64,000 nt of DNA from Spirosoma terrae (lineage in GTDB: Bacteria; Bacteroidota; Bacteroidia; Cytophagales; Spirosomataceae), in NCBI RefSeq assembly GCF_010435915.1, contig NZ_JAAFZH010000009.1, forward strand, positions 213,393-277,392, read 5' to 3'. Position numbers and translations under genes: made by a program. Positions within the stretch are counted from its first letter, which is position 1. Each line of letters opens with the position of its first letter. The notes under the pieces are model-generated. The model searched no databases. It saw nothing but the letters and a program-made list of their open reading frames with translations, and was not told the DNA's origin. Below, in pieces: positions 43,633-53,226 of the stretch.

Positions 43633-46472
43633 TCCGTAAATCGTTTTTTACAAATTTACTCAAAATTACTTGTCTTCTTTTGGGCATAGCCATTCCATCA
43701 CTGGCCCAAAAAACTACCCTCGATGGTACGTGGTCTTTTCGAACCGACCCTACTAACGTAGGCGAGCAACAAGGCTGGTTCCGGCCCGAAACGAATACGG
43801 CAAGCTGGGATTCGCTACCAGTGCCGGGAAACTGGGACTTACGGAATGAATACGCGCACTACGTGGGTAAAGGTTGGTATCGGCGCACCTTCACGACGCC
43901 AACACGTAGCAACAATAACGTAGCCAGATTACTATTCGAAGCCGTTTACCACGATTGCGCGGTATGGCTCAACGGTCAGAAGCTAGGCGAAAACCATAGC
44001 GGCTTTCTGCCGTTTGAGTTCGACGTAACGAAGCGGCTCAATGCCAATGGCCTAAATACAGTAGTCGTTTGTGCCGATAACTCGCTCACGCGCGGAGCCA
44101 TCTGGAACTGGGGCGGCATCCGCCGTCCGGTTTCGCTGGTGGTGTCAAACCCCGTTCGGATCGTTCGGCAGCACATTACGCCCTCGGTCGACTTAAGCAA
44201 AAAATCAGCGTCGGTATCGGTTCGGGTTTTCCTACAAAATCACGACAATCAAGCTGCCGAAACAGCAGGAACAGTAGAGCTCACAGCGTCTAATGGATTT
44301 AGGCGGTCGTTGCCGTTCAAGGTAAGTCTTCCCGCTAGCAGTATGGCTTCTGTCGTTGTGCAGACAACCGTAACGCCAAAAGAAACGCATCTATGGCATT
44401 TCGATGATCCATTTCTATATACATCGAACGTAACACTCGCCAACACGGGCGAAAAGCAGTCGAACCGCTTTGGTCTTCGTAAAATAGAGATTGACAACAA
44501 AGCCTATACGCTGAAACTTAACGGTGAAATCATTCGGCCGATGGGTTTCAATCTGGTACCAGATGACCGTACTACGGGGAATACGTTACCAACCTGGCGT
44601 ATCAAAGAAGACATCGATCTTCTGAAAAACCTGGGCTGTACCATGACGCGCCTATCGCACCTCTGCCTGCCCGAAGAGGTAATGGACTACCTCGATGAGC
44701 GCGGCATACTGATCATTTCGGAAATTCCGCTCTGGGGTTTCGACCGATTTGCCGATCCGGCCAGTGCTACGTCGAAAGATTGGCTTACGCGGTTGATTAC
44801 CAATCAGTATAACCACCCCAGTGTTATTGGCTGGAGTGTAGGGAATGAAATCGGGTATTTCCCCAAGGTGCTCCCCTACGTGGAAAAAGCCATTGCCTAC
44901 GCCCGCACCCTCGATAGTACCCGATTTGTGTCATCCGTGAGCCATACCGGGCAATTTAATCCAGACATTGTTGATCTGGGCGATATTGGTTTAGTGAATC
45001 GCTACGGCCAGAACTTAGGGCCAACTACGCGCCAGCAACACGAAAAACATCCGAATCACACACTTTTCTATACGGAATACGGCATCACACAGTTAGACGA
45101 AAACCTGGATGGTAAACTAAACGCCCGGCTGCTGGTCGATTCGATACGTAACATTCCGTATTTGATTGGTGCATCCTTATGGACATTCAATGATTACCGG
45201 AGCCGATTCAACGGCACAAAAGAAGGCTCTGGCAATCGGCCCTGGGGCGTGGTCGATGTATATCGGCGCAAAAAGCAAGCGTATTTCGCAATACGTAACG
45301 AATACAACCCGCTACGTTCGCTGACGCTCAATGCCAGCGCTACATCGGCAAACGTAACGCTTACCCCTCGTGGCGTTCTTGATCTACCGGCCTATCCTTT
45401 ACATGGCTACCGGCTCGTCTGGAAACGTACCGATGCCGCTGGAAAGATCGGGCAGGGCGGTTTGATCAGCCTTCCCGACATTCGGCCGGGCGACGCGCCT
45501 AAAACGTATGCCCTGAACTGGCAACCCGACAATGCGTTTGCAATGACGGTTGAACTTATTACCCCCACCGGTGATGTGCAGGCCGATACGACATTGTTTT
45601 TACAAAAGCCGCTGCCCCCTAAAATAACGTATACCAACGGTGGCCGTTCGTACTTCAACGGCACGAATGGGGGCGGTTTGATTCGTATTCACTTCCAGAA
45701 AGACCCGACGGCAACGGCCTACAAGGCTCGCTTTGGCGAAACGGGATTAACTCAGGAAACCCCGACAACCATTAACGATTTTATTGACATCCCGAAGCTA
45801 CCATTTGGCAAAACGTACCAGGTCGCGCTGATTGGCATAAACGGTGCAGGCGAAACTCAGTCAGCGGCTATTCAGCGGATAAAAGTCGATTCGTTGCCCT
45901 ATGCGCCACCGGTTATCCAGCACGTAGAACCAGCCGATGGTGGCTTTTTTATTGGCTACGCCAGTCCCGAAACGGATTACATCTATCGGGTTCAGGTAAC
46001 CTCAACGTCTGGCGATTACACCAATGTGCGTACCGTAGAGACGACCAATCCCGGTGCGTTATTCGTATCCCAGCTAACCAACGGCCAGCCCTATTTCTTC
46101 CGATTCCAGCGCGTTACCGATAGCTGGACCGATTCGGACTGGTCGGAAGAACGTAGCGTTACACCCGATGGTGGACAAAAACCAGCTGCTCCGGTCTTGC
46201 AGGGAATCATCCGGGACGGCAACGAGGCTGTTATCTGCTTCGAATCGGTTCCAAAAGCAACAGGCTACGTACTGGACTATCAGCCTGAGGGATCGACTAC
46301 GTGGCTACGGCAATCCATTTCAGCGGCTCAGACAGGTCGGTTTATTCTTACCGGACTAGACCCTAAAAAGACCTATCAGTACCGACTGGCTACCATTAAT
46401 CCAACCGGGCAATCGACATACTCTACAAGCTTAACAGGAAAACCTAATGATAAAGTCCAACGCAAGCGATAA
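43608..46472 (+). CDS. Glycoside hydrolase family 2 enzyme with C-terminal FN3 domains
   Basis: A 954-residue secreted enzyme. From the ATG at 43608 comes MKKDLVLPFRKSFFTNLLKI, a signal peptide ending near LAQ. Then GH2 N-terminal jelly-roll (TTLDGTWSF, DLRNEYAHYVGKGWYRRTF), immunoglobulin-like domain, and TIM barrel with acid/base E414 in GWSVGNEIGY and nucleophile E490 in FYTEYGITQ. Two fibronectin-III-like domains follow (about 740-950). Members are beta-galactosidases, glucuronidases or mannosidases; the uronate context favours a glucuronidase-type role but does not prove it. The stop overlaps the next gene by 26 bases. Its start overlaps the antitoxin gene. Confidence 0.9.
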   Translation: MKKDLVLPFRKSFFTNLLKITCLLLGIAIPSLAQKTTLDGTWSFRTDPTNVGEQQGWFRPETNTASWDSLPVPGNWDLRNEYAHYVGKGWYRRTFTTPTRSNNNVARLLFEAVYHDCAVWLNGQKLGENHSGFLPFEFDVTKRLNANGLNTVVVCADNSLTRGAIWNWGGIRRPVSLVVSNPVRIVRQHITPSVDLSKKSASVSVRVFLQNHDNQAAETAGTVELTASNGFRRSLPFKVSLPASSMASVVVQTTVTPKETHLWHFDDPFLYTSNVTLANTGEKQSNRFGLRKIEIDNKAYTLKLNGEIIRPMGFNLVPDDRTTGNTLPTWRIKEDIDLLKNLGCTMTRLSHLCLPEEVMDYLDERGILIISEIPLWGFDRFADPASATSKDWLTRLITNQYNHPSVIGWSVGNEIGYFPKVLPYVEKAIAYARTLDSTRFVSSVSHTGQFNPDIVDLGDIGLVNRYGQNLGPTTRQQHEKHPNHTLFYTEYGITQLDENLDGKLNARLLVDSIRNIPYLIGASLWTFNDYRSRFNGTKEGSGNRPWGVVDVYRRKKQAYFAIRNEYNPLRSLTLNASATSANVTLTPRGVLDLPAYPLHGYRLVWKRTDAAGKIGQGGLISLPDIRPGDAPKTYALNWQPDNAFAMTVELITPTGDVQADTTLFLQKPLPPKITYTNGGRSYFNGTNGGGLIRIHFQKDPTATAYKARFGETGLTQETPTTINDFIDIPKLPFGKTYQVALIGINGAGETQSAAIQRIKVDSLPYAPPVIQHVEPADGGFFIGYASPETDYIYRVQVTSTSGDYTNVRTVETTNPGALFVSQLTNGQPYFFRFQRVTDSWTDSDWSEERSVTPDGGQKPAAPVLQGIIRDGNEAVICFESVPKATGYVLDYQPEGSTTWLRQSISAAQTGRFILTGLDPKKTYQYRLATINPTGQSTYSTSLTGKPNDKVQRKR

Positions 46473-48759
46473 ACGAACGTTAAAAACCATCCGATATGAC
46501 GCCGATCTGATTGTAGTTGGCGGAGGCTTATCGGGTGTATGTAGTGCCATCACAGCGGCTCGCGCGGGTACTCGCGTCGTGCTGGTGCAGGATCGGCCCG
46601 TACTGGGTGGCAATGCATCGAGTGAAGTACGACTTTGGGTACTGGGCGCTACGTCGCACATGGGCAACAACAACCGATGGGCACGCGAAGGCGGGGTTAT
46701 TGACGAATTACTGGTTGAAAACTGGTACCGAAACCCCGAGGGCAATCCCCTTATATTCGATACGATTCTGCTCGAAAAAGTGGTATCCGAATCCAATATC
46801 ACCTTGTTGCTGAACACGGCGGTGTTTGAGGTACAAATGTCTCCCACCCCTAAATCCCCTTCAGGGGATTTAGGGGCTACTGGTCATATCCAATCGGTGC
46901 AAGCTTTCTGTAGTCAGAACAGCACGATGTATGAACTCGTAGCACCGATATTTTGCGATGCGTCGGGCGATGGGATTGTTGGTTTTCAGGCCGGGGCGGC
47001 TTTCCGGATGGGCGCCGAATCGAAAGAGGAGTTTGGCGAAAAATTTGCACCCTCCGCCGAATACGGTGAGCTGCTGGGCCACTCTATGTATTTCTACACA
47101 AAAGACACGGGTCGACCGGTACGTTTCGTTCCTCCCTCCTACGCGCTTGACGATATTACAACGATTCCACGCTACCGCCGTTTCAACGCCAAGGAATACG
47201 GCTGCCAGTTATGGTGGATCGAATATGGCGGGCGCCTGGATACCGTTCACGATACGGAACAGATCAAGTGGGAACTCTGGAAAGTGGTCTATGGCGTCTG
47301 GAATCACATCAAAAATTCAGGCCAGTTTCCCGAAGCCGAAACCATGACCCTCGAATGGGTTGGTACTATTCCCGGTAAGCGTGAAAGCCGCCGGTTTGAG
47401 GGCGATTACATGCTGACTCAGCAGGACGTAGTCGAACAGCGTGAACACGCCGATGCCGTTGCGTTTGGTGGCTGGAGTATTGATCTGCATCCGGCCGATG
47501 GCGTTTTCAGCGAAAAGCCGGGCTGTAATCAATGGCACAGCAAAGGCACGTACCATATTCCCTATCGTTGCCTGTATTCGCGCAACATCAGTAATTTATT
47601 TCTGGCCGGACGGATTATTTCGGCAACACACGTAGCGTTTGGCTCATCGCGCGTGATGGGCACAAGTGCACACGTGGGTCAGGCGGCAGGTATGGCTGCC
47701 GCTATCTGCGCCCGCGAAGGTCTGCTGCCGCGCGATTTGGCCGACGGGCAAGAGCTTGCGTCTTTACAAAGGGAACTGTTGAAAACTGGACACCATATTC
47801 CCGGACTGCAATTGCACGACCCCAGTAATCTGGTGCCAAACGCTACGTTGCTGCCATCGAGCGAGTTCGTTCTGACTCATTTACCGCCTAATGGCCCGTT
47901 GCAACCCCTGACCGACTCAGCCGCGCAGATGTTGCCCCTGCCGACAGGTCCTGTTCCACAGATGACGGTTTTCGTTACGTCGGATGCCGACACGACGCTG
48001 ACGGTTGAGCTTCGCCGGAGCAGTAAGGTAAAGAATCACACGCCCGATGTTACGCTGCAAACCCTGACATTACCGATTCAAAAAGGGAAACAGGAAGTAC
48101 GTCTGCCTTTCGACGTAGTGCTCGATGGGCCGCAATACGTGTTCGTCATGTTTATCAAGAACGAGCATATTCAGCTTCAATACAGCCAGTTGCGCGTTAC
48201 GGGTGTACTGTCGGTTTTCAACAAAACCAATCCGGCCGTATCGAACTACGGCAAACAGGAGCCTACGGATGACATTGGCGTTGATACGTTCGAATTCTGG
48301 TGCCCCGAACGACGCCCGAAAGGACACAATATTGCCATGACCATTGATGGCGGTATTGCCCTGTTTGGAGCCAGCAATCTAACCAATGGTGTACAACGGC
48401 CCACCAGCCAGCCCAATGCGTGGGTGGCCGACGTAACCGATTCAAGTCCGACGCTCTCGCTACGTTGGTCGGAGCAACAACGGATCAGCCGTGTCGAATT
48501 GTTTTTCGATACTGATTTCGACCATCCGCTCGAAACGGTCATTATGCTGAATCCCGAAACGGCTTCGCCCTTTTGTGTGCAGGACTACGTCCTCTGCAAC
48601 GACCGACAGGAACGCATTCACGAAACGATTGATAACCACCAGGCACGCAACATCATTTCGTTTGAAAAGCCGGTAGAAACCAGCCAACTCACCATTCATC
48701 TGAAACCCAAACCGGGTCAGGCTCCGGCGGCCTTGCTGGAGGTACGGTGCTATGCGTAA
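46447..48759 (+). CDS. FAD-dependent oxidoreductase, 770 aa, no signal peptide
   Basis: A paralogue of the secreted enzyme at 35784, but without a signal sequence. The FAD motif DLIVVGGGLSGVCSAI is near the N-terminus (residues ~19-34), with QDRPVLGGNASSEVRLW, GTIPGKRESRRFEGDY and NLFLAGRIISATHVAFGSSR as in the other. About 300 extra C-terminal residues form a beta-rich domain. The start overlaps the GH2 gene by 26 bases, so translation is probably coupled. A palindromic repeat lies inside the frame at 46847-46876, adding the low-complexity run SPTPKSPSGDLGAT. A cytoplasmic site would oxidise sugars imported by the symporter. Confidence 0.87.
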   Translation: MIKSNASDKRTLKTIRYDADLIVVGGGLSGVCSAITAARAGTRVVLVQDRPVLGGNASSEVRLWVLGATSHMGNNNRWAREGGVIDELLVENWYRNPEGNPLIFDTILLEKVVSESNITLLLNTAVFEVQMSPTPKSPSGDLGATGHIQSVQAFCSQNSTMYELVAPIFCDASGDGIVGFQAGAAFRMGAESKEEFGEKFAPSAEYGELLGHSMYFYTKDTGRPVRFVPPSYALDDITTIPRYRRFNAKEYGCQLWWIEYGGRLDTVHDTEQIKWELWKVVYGVWNHIKNSGQFPEAETMTLEWVGTIPGKRESRRFEGDYMLTQQDVVEQREHADAVAFGGWSIDLHPADGVFSEKPGCNQWHSKGTYHIPYRCLYSRNISNLFLAGRIISATHVAFGSSRVMGTSAHVGQAAGMAAAICAREGLLPRDLADGQELASLQRELLKTGHHIPGLQLHDPSNLVPNATLLPSSEFVLTHLPPNGPLQPLTDSAAQMLPLPTGPVPQMTVFVTSDADTTLTVELRRSSKVKNHTPDVTLQTLTLPIQKGKQEVRLPFDVVLDGPQYVFVMFIKNEHIQLQYSQLRVTGVLSVFNKTNPAVSNYGKQEPTDDIGVDTFEFWCPERRPKGHNIAMTIDGGIALFGASNLTNGVQRPTSQPNAWVADVTDSSPTLSLRWSEQQRISRVELFFDTDFDHPLETVIMLNPETASPFCVQDYVLCNDRQERIHETIDNHQARNIISFEKPVETSQLTIHLKPKPGQAPAALLEVRCYA
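46847..46876. repeat. Palindromic repeat inserted inside a coding sequence
   Basis: A 14-bp perfect stem (46847-46860 and 46863-46876) with a two-base loop, CCCCTAAATCCCCT and its complement. It lies in frame within the FAD oxidoreductase gene and is translated as a Pro/Ser/Gly-rich patch. The same wording is typical of dispersed REP-like elements in this phylum. Confidence 0.8.
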
Positions 48760-48783
48760 GCATTACGTTACTACGTAGCAATC

Positions 48784-48820
48784 GGGCGGCTATCTTTTGT
48801 GGATAGTCGCCCAGGTTGTT
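48784..48820 (+). terminator. Probable terminator after the FAD oxidoreductase gene
   Basis: An 11-bp stem with one mismatched pair (GGGCGGCTATC and GATAGTCGCCC, 48784-48794 and 48802-48812) followed by AGGTTGTTTT. It lies 25 bases after the stop codon of the oxidoreductase. Confidence 0.6.
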
Positions 48821-48935
48821 TTATAAGGCTTTCATTCACAAAATGTGACACCTCAACGTATTTACGCGCTGAAAATGCGGAGCGAATAGATAGCTTTATC
48901 GAGTAGAATTATGCGTCAAACCAACGTCACTACGT

Positions 48936-50177
48936 ATGAGATCACTATCCACCCTCGTCTGTCTCCTTTTCTTGTCAATACCACTGCTGGCCCAGCCCAC
49001 CAATGCAAAAGGGTGGTACGATTCGAAAGACATTGAAAACGTAGAGATGGGCTGGATGAGCGTTATGCAATTCAAGGAAGCCGCAAAGCCGTTTTCCAAA
49101 AATGGTTGGACATATCCAGTAACACAAATCGACTTTATCCGAACTATGGTAAGCTGGTGGCAGGAATCCTACCTACCCAAAGGGCTACTGGGCGAAATGA
49201 GACTGAGTGTGTTAGCTCCTGACCCAGCGCTGCCCATCTCGAACAGCTCATATGATTTTAATGAAGCCGAAAAAAGTAATCGGTTAGCGTTACCAAATAC
49301 GTATGGGGCTTATGCCCGGCTCCATAAATGTGTTGTCAAAACTGCAACCCATAAATTCTGGCCTATGTACGGTAATTTATGCAACGACAACTGGAATATT
49401 ATGGCCAACAACGTGGAGCTGATCAGCAGGCAGATGGTTTACCTGTCGTCGCCCGACGAATACTACTGCGTGCAGCCTCGCTATACGTTGGGCATGAAAG
49501 GGGCTTACGATAAAGAGTGGATTCCGAAGTATGCTAATTTCGGAAATTTCACTGATAGCCCCAATCTTAAAAAATACGATCATTATTATGTGCCGGGTAA
49601 ACAGTTGGGGAATGACGGTGGCTTTTATGTGGTAATTATGACCAAAGATGGTAAGCCGCTCCCCTTCGAGCAGGTAACTATAGGCGAATTCTTAAACCGG
49701 CTTGAAAAGCGTTTGCCCATGATGTACGCGATTCAAAAAAACAGCGTGAAGCTCGAAAATCTGCTCGGGAAGGCACAAAATGGCTTACGGATTTTAAAAA
49801 ACCAGTTTAAGAACCAGCTTGGCGACTATGTTTATCTGAAGGACATCAACAACAATATCGACTGCTTCACGCTTTCATCCATTGAGGAGAATAAACCGGT
49901 TTACTGGCTGAAAACCCAGGCCACAACGCAAACGTCGACGGGATGGACTGACACCAACTTCCCGCTACTCCGGCTCAAAAAAGGAGTGAAAGAAGCCTGC
50001 GCGACCACCGGACCACAGTGGATTATTTTCCGACTGGATGCCAGCCTGGAACATACCTATGGCGGAGAAGCGGACCTGATGGAAAACTTCGTCAGTCGGT
50101 TCAATTATGATTACGTTTACAATTATTTTTTCGGTAAAGACAACGTAGTAGCCCCTTACAAGGCCACCGAAAGATGA
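48936..50177 (+). CDS. Secreted protein of unknown function, 413 aa
   Basis: Unrecognised. A Sec signal (MRSLSTLVCLLFLSIPLLAQ) is followed by a soluble chain with many aromatic residues, no obvious repeats, and no catalytic motif I know. Segments such as WYDSKDIENVEMGWMSVMQF and WWQESYLPKGLLGEM open the mature part; the end is NYFFGKDNVVAPYKATER. It is the last rightward gene of the region and converges on the SDR gene with a 21-base gap. Confidence 0.7.
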   Translation: MRSLSTLVCLLFLSIPLLAQPTNAKGWYDSKDIENVEMGWMSVMQFKEAAKPFSKNGWTYPVTQIDFIRTMVSWWQESYLPKGLLGEMRLSVLAPDPALPISNSSYDFNEAEKSNRLALPNTYGAYARLHKCVVKTATHKFWPMYGNLCNDNWNIMANNVELISRQMVYLSSPDEYYCVQPRYTLGMKGAYDKEWIPKYANFGNFTDSPNLKKYDHYYVPGKQLGNDGGFYVVIMTKDGKPLPFEQVTIGEFLNRLEKRLPMMYAIQKNSVKLENLLGKAQNGLRILKNQFKNQLGDYVYLKDINNNIDCFTLSSIEENKPVYWLKTQATTQTSTGWTDTNFPLLRLKKGVKEACATTGPQWIIFRLDASLEHTYGGEADLMENFVSRFNYDYVYNYFFGKDNVVAPYKATER

Positions 50178-50198
50178 CAAAACCGGTTACGGCCCCTG

Positions 50199-51002
50199 TT
50201 AAAACCCAATTGAATTTCCCCCATCAACCGGCAGCGATGCGCCTGTAATGTATTTGGCTCCTTCAGAAGCCAGGAAAACAGCGGCCCAGCCAATATCTTC
50301 CGGTTTGCCGAATGCCCCTATAGGAGTTCGGCGCATAGCCCGCGCAAATCGGTCGGGATCGCCACTCATGGCGGTTTTGCTCATGGCAGTTTCAATAAAT
50401 CCGGGTGCGATGGCATTAACCCGAACACCATTGCCCGAAAACTCCGATGCCAGTACTTTCACCATCCCCTCAACAGCCGACTTAGAAGCAGCGTAGGCCA
50501 CCACCCGATCGATCCCGTAATAAGCCGCCATCGACGAAATCATGATGATAGAGCCTTGCTTACGCGCCATCATCCGCTGCGCACAGGCACGGGTCAAACT
50601 GAAAACAGAGTTCAGATTCGTATGAACAATACGGTCGAAATCGTCGTCGGTAACTTCCAGAGCCGGTTTTTTCATATTGACTCCCGCATTATTGACCAGA
50701 ATATCGATTGGCCCATAGGTAGTCTCGATGGTTTCGACCAGGCCATTCAACGATTGACGTTCTGTTACGTCGTTAACTACGTAGTACGCCTGTTCACCCG
50801 AACCACTATCGGCCAATATTCTGACAGCTTCCTGGAGCGGTTGTTCCCGGCGACCCGTGATGACGACGCGAGCCCCAGATTGCACCATGCAGCGGGCAAT
50901 GTCGAAACCGATACCACTTCCACCGCCCGTGATGAGCGCCAGTTTCCCCTGTAGTGAAAAAATGGTTGGATAAGCTGGTAGTTGCGGCTGCACTTGTTCC
51001 AT
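50199..51002 (-). CDS. SDR-family oxidoreductase (gluconate 5-dehydrogenase-like)
   Basis: A 267-residue cytoplasmic short-chain dehydrogenase. NAD(P)-binding GGGSGIGFDIARC, NNAG, and the catalytic YAASK with the upstream serine (SSMAAYYGI) are all present. The C-terminal PGFIETAMSK motif follows. Closest in layout to gluconate-5-dehydrogenase or KduD-type sugar dehydrogenases in uronate gene clusters; the substrate cannot be fixed. It is the last gene of the leftward array; a (GGTTTAT)5 hairpin lies just upstream. Confidence 0.88.
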   Translation of the reverse strand: MEQVQPQLPAYPTIFSLQGKLALITGGGSGIGFDIARCMVQSGARVVITGRREQPLQEAVRILADSGSGEQAYYVVNDVTERQSLNGLVETIETTYGPIDILVNNAGVNMKKPALEVTDDDFDRIVHTNLNSVFSLTRACAQRMMARKQGSIIMISSMAAYYGIDRVVAYAASKSAVEGMVKVLASEFSGNGVRVNAIAPGFIETAMSKTAMSGDPDRFARAMRRTPIGAFGKPEDIGWAAVFLASEGAKYITGASLPVDGGNSIGF

Positions 51003-51031
51003 TGTTAATAGGTTTTGTGTTTATAGTTCAT

Positions 51032-51106
51032 GGTTTATGGTTTATGGTTTATGGTTTATGGTTTATAGTTGGTAAGTTGAACTACAAACCATAAACTGTA
51101 AACCTT
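51032..51106. repeat. Heptamer tandem repeat and hairpin, GTTTATAG family
   Basis: Five tandem copies of GGTTTAT occupy 51032-51066, followed by AGTT and a loop. The right arm (about 51079-51105) contains AACTACAAACC and ATAAACTGTAAACC and pairs with the repeat copies. It fills the gap between the ThuA gene and the SDR start. Confidence 0.75.
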
Positions 51107-51109
51107 AAC

Positions 51110-51943
51110 CTACCTGATCGGCGTATCGCGTGACTCGGCGTACGCTTTCGTAAAATCAATTTTCTTTACTTGCGTCACAACGTAGCGTAAGCCCTGAAAA
51201 ACATGCTGAACAAACGTTGGATCAGCGTAGTCTTTCTTATCGTGTCCCAGAGTCGTACACCACGTATAGCCGCCATCGAACTGATAGTACCAGGCAGCCG
51301 GATATAGCTCCGTATAGGAGCCACGATTGGTTTTTATTTTTTCTTTTTCTTCCTCATTCTGCGGAGCCAACGACGTCAGATCATGCACCATCACCACGGT
51401 TGGGCCGGGCGACATATCTTTCGAGAAATAACATTCGTCCTGCTTCTCCCAAACGGGCGGAAGCCCCTGCATGGATGCGTGTTTGGTGTCGATAATAGTC
51501 AGTCGGAGTTTCTGAAAATGCGGATGCCAGGCAAACGTACCACCAAGCATTCGCTTAAACCAGGTCCAGTTCCGTTCGGTACCCATTACGGAATGAATAC
51601 CCACGAAACCACCGCCAGCCTCAACGTACCGCCGAAAAGCCAGTCGTTGCGCGTCGGTATCGAATACGTCGTTGTTTGTACTGGTAAACACCAATGCCTG
51701 ATACTGCTTCAGGTTTTCTTCCGTAAAAACAGTTGGCTGGTCCGATACGTCAACTGTAAAGCCATGCTGCTGGCCTAATTTCTGGAAGCACTCAACAGCA
51801 TACGGAATGTTATCGTGGACGTAGCCTTTCCCGTTTTTGGTGTAGACTAGTACCCTGACTTTTTTCCAGTTTACGTTATCATCCGTCGCCTGACTGGTGC
51901 CAGCTACGAACAGTAGAAGAAAGAGGAGAGGGATTCGATTCAT
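51110..51943 (-). CDS. ThuA-domain protein, exported
   Basis: A 277-residue exported member of the ThuA (trehalose utilisation) family, which has a class I glutamine amidotransferase-like fold. Signal MNRIPLLFLLLFVAGTSQAT. The core includes VRVLVYTKNGKGYVHDNIPY, FTSTNNDVFD, GGGFVGIHSVMGTERNW and LGGTFAWHPHFQ, all typical. ThuA homologues act with Gfo/Idh/MocA oxidoreductases in 3-keto-glycoside pathways (the Sinorhizobium ThuAB pair makes 3-ketotrehalose). Three Gfo/Idh proteins are encoded just upstream, which fits that pairing. Confidence 0.88.
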   Translation of the reverse strand: MNRIPLLFLLLFVAGTSQATDDNVNWKKVRVLVYTKNGKGYVHDNIPYAVECFQKLGQQHGFTVDVSDQPTVFTEENLKQYQALVFTSTNNDVFDTDAQRLAFRRYVEAGGGFVGIHSVMGTERNWTWFKRMLGGTFAWHPHFQKLRLTIIDTKHASMQGLPPVWEKQDECYFSKDMSPGPTVVMVHDLTSLAPQNEEEKEKIKTNRGSYTELYPAAWYYQFDGGYTWCTTLGHDKKDYADPTFVQHVFQGLRYVVTQVKKIDFTKAYAESRDTPIR

Positions 51944-51975
51944 GATTTAAAAACAGCCGGAAGCCGTTTAAGACG

Positions 51976-53136
51976 TTAAACTTTCAGATGAAGCATTTGC
52001 GCCTGTTTCTGGGCCCTTAACGCCAGCTCGGTAGCCAGGAAGCAATGCTCCTGCGACATAGCGGTTTCCGTGCGATTCAGTACGTCGTTGACAAGCTGTT
52101 CGCCGTAAGGAAGCGGTTCTTTACTGCAATCGATGTAACGGGTTTCCTTACTGTCGGTCAGGAAAAGGTGGTTGCCGCCCTCACGTCCGCCGGGATCGAT
52201 ATTTTTACGTATTTCGATAAAGCCTTCGGTACCAAGAATAGTCAAACGACCATCGCCCCAGGATTTCAGCCCGTCGGGCGTAAACCAGTCGACCCGGATA
52301 TAGCCGACCCCTTTATCGCCACGTAGCATGACATCGCCAAAATCTTCGAAATTTGGATACTGCGGATGGTTCGTATTGCCCACCTGCGCAGCCACTACGT
52401 CGGCTTTGGTAGAGCCCGTAAAAAACAGAAACTGATCGAACTGGTGCGAAGCAATATCGCAGATGATACCCCCGAATCGTTTCCGGTCGAAAAACCAGTC
52501 GGGCCGCGATTTGGGCGTCATGCGGTGTGGACCTAATCCAATGGTCTGAATCACTTTTCCGATAGCACCCGCCTTGACCAGTTCGCCCGCTTTTACGGTT
52601 GCTTTATTTTCCAGTCGTTCGCTGTACATGATGGAATAGATCCGCTTCGTTTCTTTCTGAACACGACGCACGTCGGCCAACTGTTCAAGCGTTGTAATTC
52701 CGGGCTTATCGGACATATAATCCTTACCGGCTTTCATTACGCGGATGCCTAGTGGTGCGCGCTCATCCGGAATAATCGAACTCAGCACAAGCTGAATGGA
52801 TTTATCGCCCAGAATTTCCTGTTCGCTTTTGGCCTGCTTTGCCTGCGGATAGCGTTTGGCAAAAGCCGCCAACAGGTCAGGCTCTTTGGCGTAATAAGAG
52901 ACCAGTTCGCCCCCACCCCGAATGGTAGCCTCAACCTGACCGTAAATGTGGCCGTGGTTCATACCAATAACGGCAAACTTAATCCGGGACGCTTTAGGCA
53001 TCACCAGCGTCTTCGAATCTTCCTCAATGACCAGTCGTTTTGGCACACTCAGCGCTTCGGGAAACATAACTAATCCAGCGGCCGTAGCAACCGACTCTTT
53101 CAGAAATTTACGTCGATTATCCTGTGTATTGTTCAT
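51976..53136 (-). CDS. Gfo/Idh/MocA-family oxidoreductase with Tat signal
   Basis: A 386-residue oxidoreductase. The N-terminus MNNTQDNRRKFLKESVATAA carries a twin-arginine motif, so it is likely exported folded with its NAD(P)-type cofactor. The Rossmann domain begins near IKFAVIGMNHGH, and EKPG-like DKPGITTLEQL marks the usual catalytic region, with an EPxR-like histidine-containing site around GIICDIASHQFDQFLFFTGS. The substrate is unknown. It belongs to the leftward array and lies 32 bases upstream of the ThuA gene, suggesting a shared pathway. Confidence 0.88.
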   Translation of the reverse strand: MNNTQDNRRKFLKESVATAAGLVMFPEALSVPKRLVIEEDSKTLVMPKASRIKFAVIGMNHGHIYGQVEATIRGGGELVSYYAKEPDLLAAFAKRYPQAKQAKSEQEILGDKSIQLVLSSIIPDERAPLGIRVMKAGKDYMSDKPGITTLEQLADVRRVQKETKRIYSIMYSERLENKATVKAGELVKAGAIGKVIQTIGLGPHRMTPKSRPDWFFDRKRFGGIICDIASHQFDQFLFFTGSTKADVVAAQVGNTNHPQYPNFEDFGDVMLRGDKGVGYIRVDWFTPDGLKSWGDGRLTILGTEGFIEIRKNIDPGGREGGNHLFLTDSKETRYIDCSKEPLPYGEQLVNDVLNRTETAMSQEHCFLATELALRAQKQAQMLHLKV

Positions 53137-53226
53137 AAGGTTAGTAGCCAGGACGGGGTGGTCCAGACATGGGTTTAGTTTTGGGTCAGGCTTGGGCGTA
53201 AGGGCTGGTACGCCAGCCCGGCCAGG

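Noticed and set aside
51032..51066. CRISPR-like array
   Set aside because: The copies are directly adjacent 7-mers without spacers; it is a microsatellite within a hairpin.
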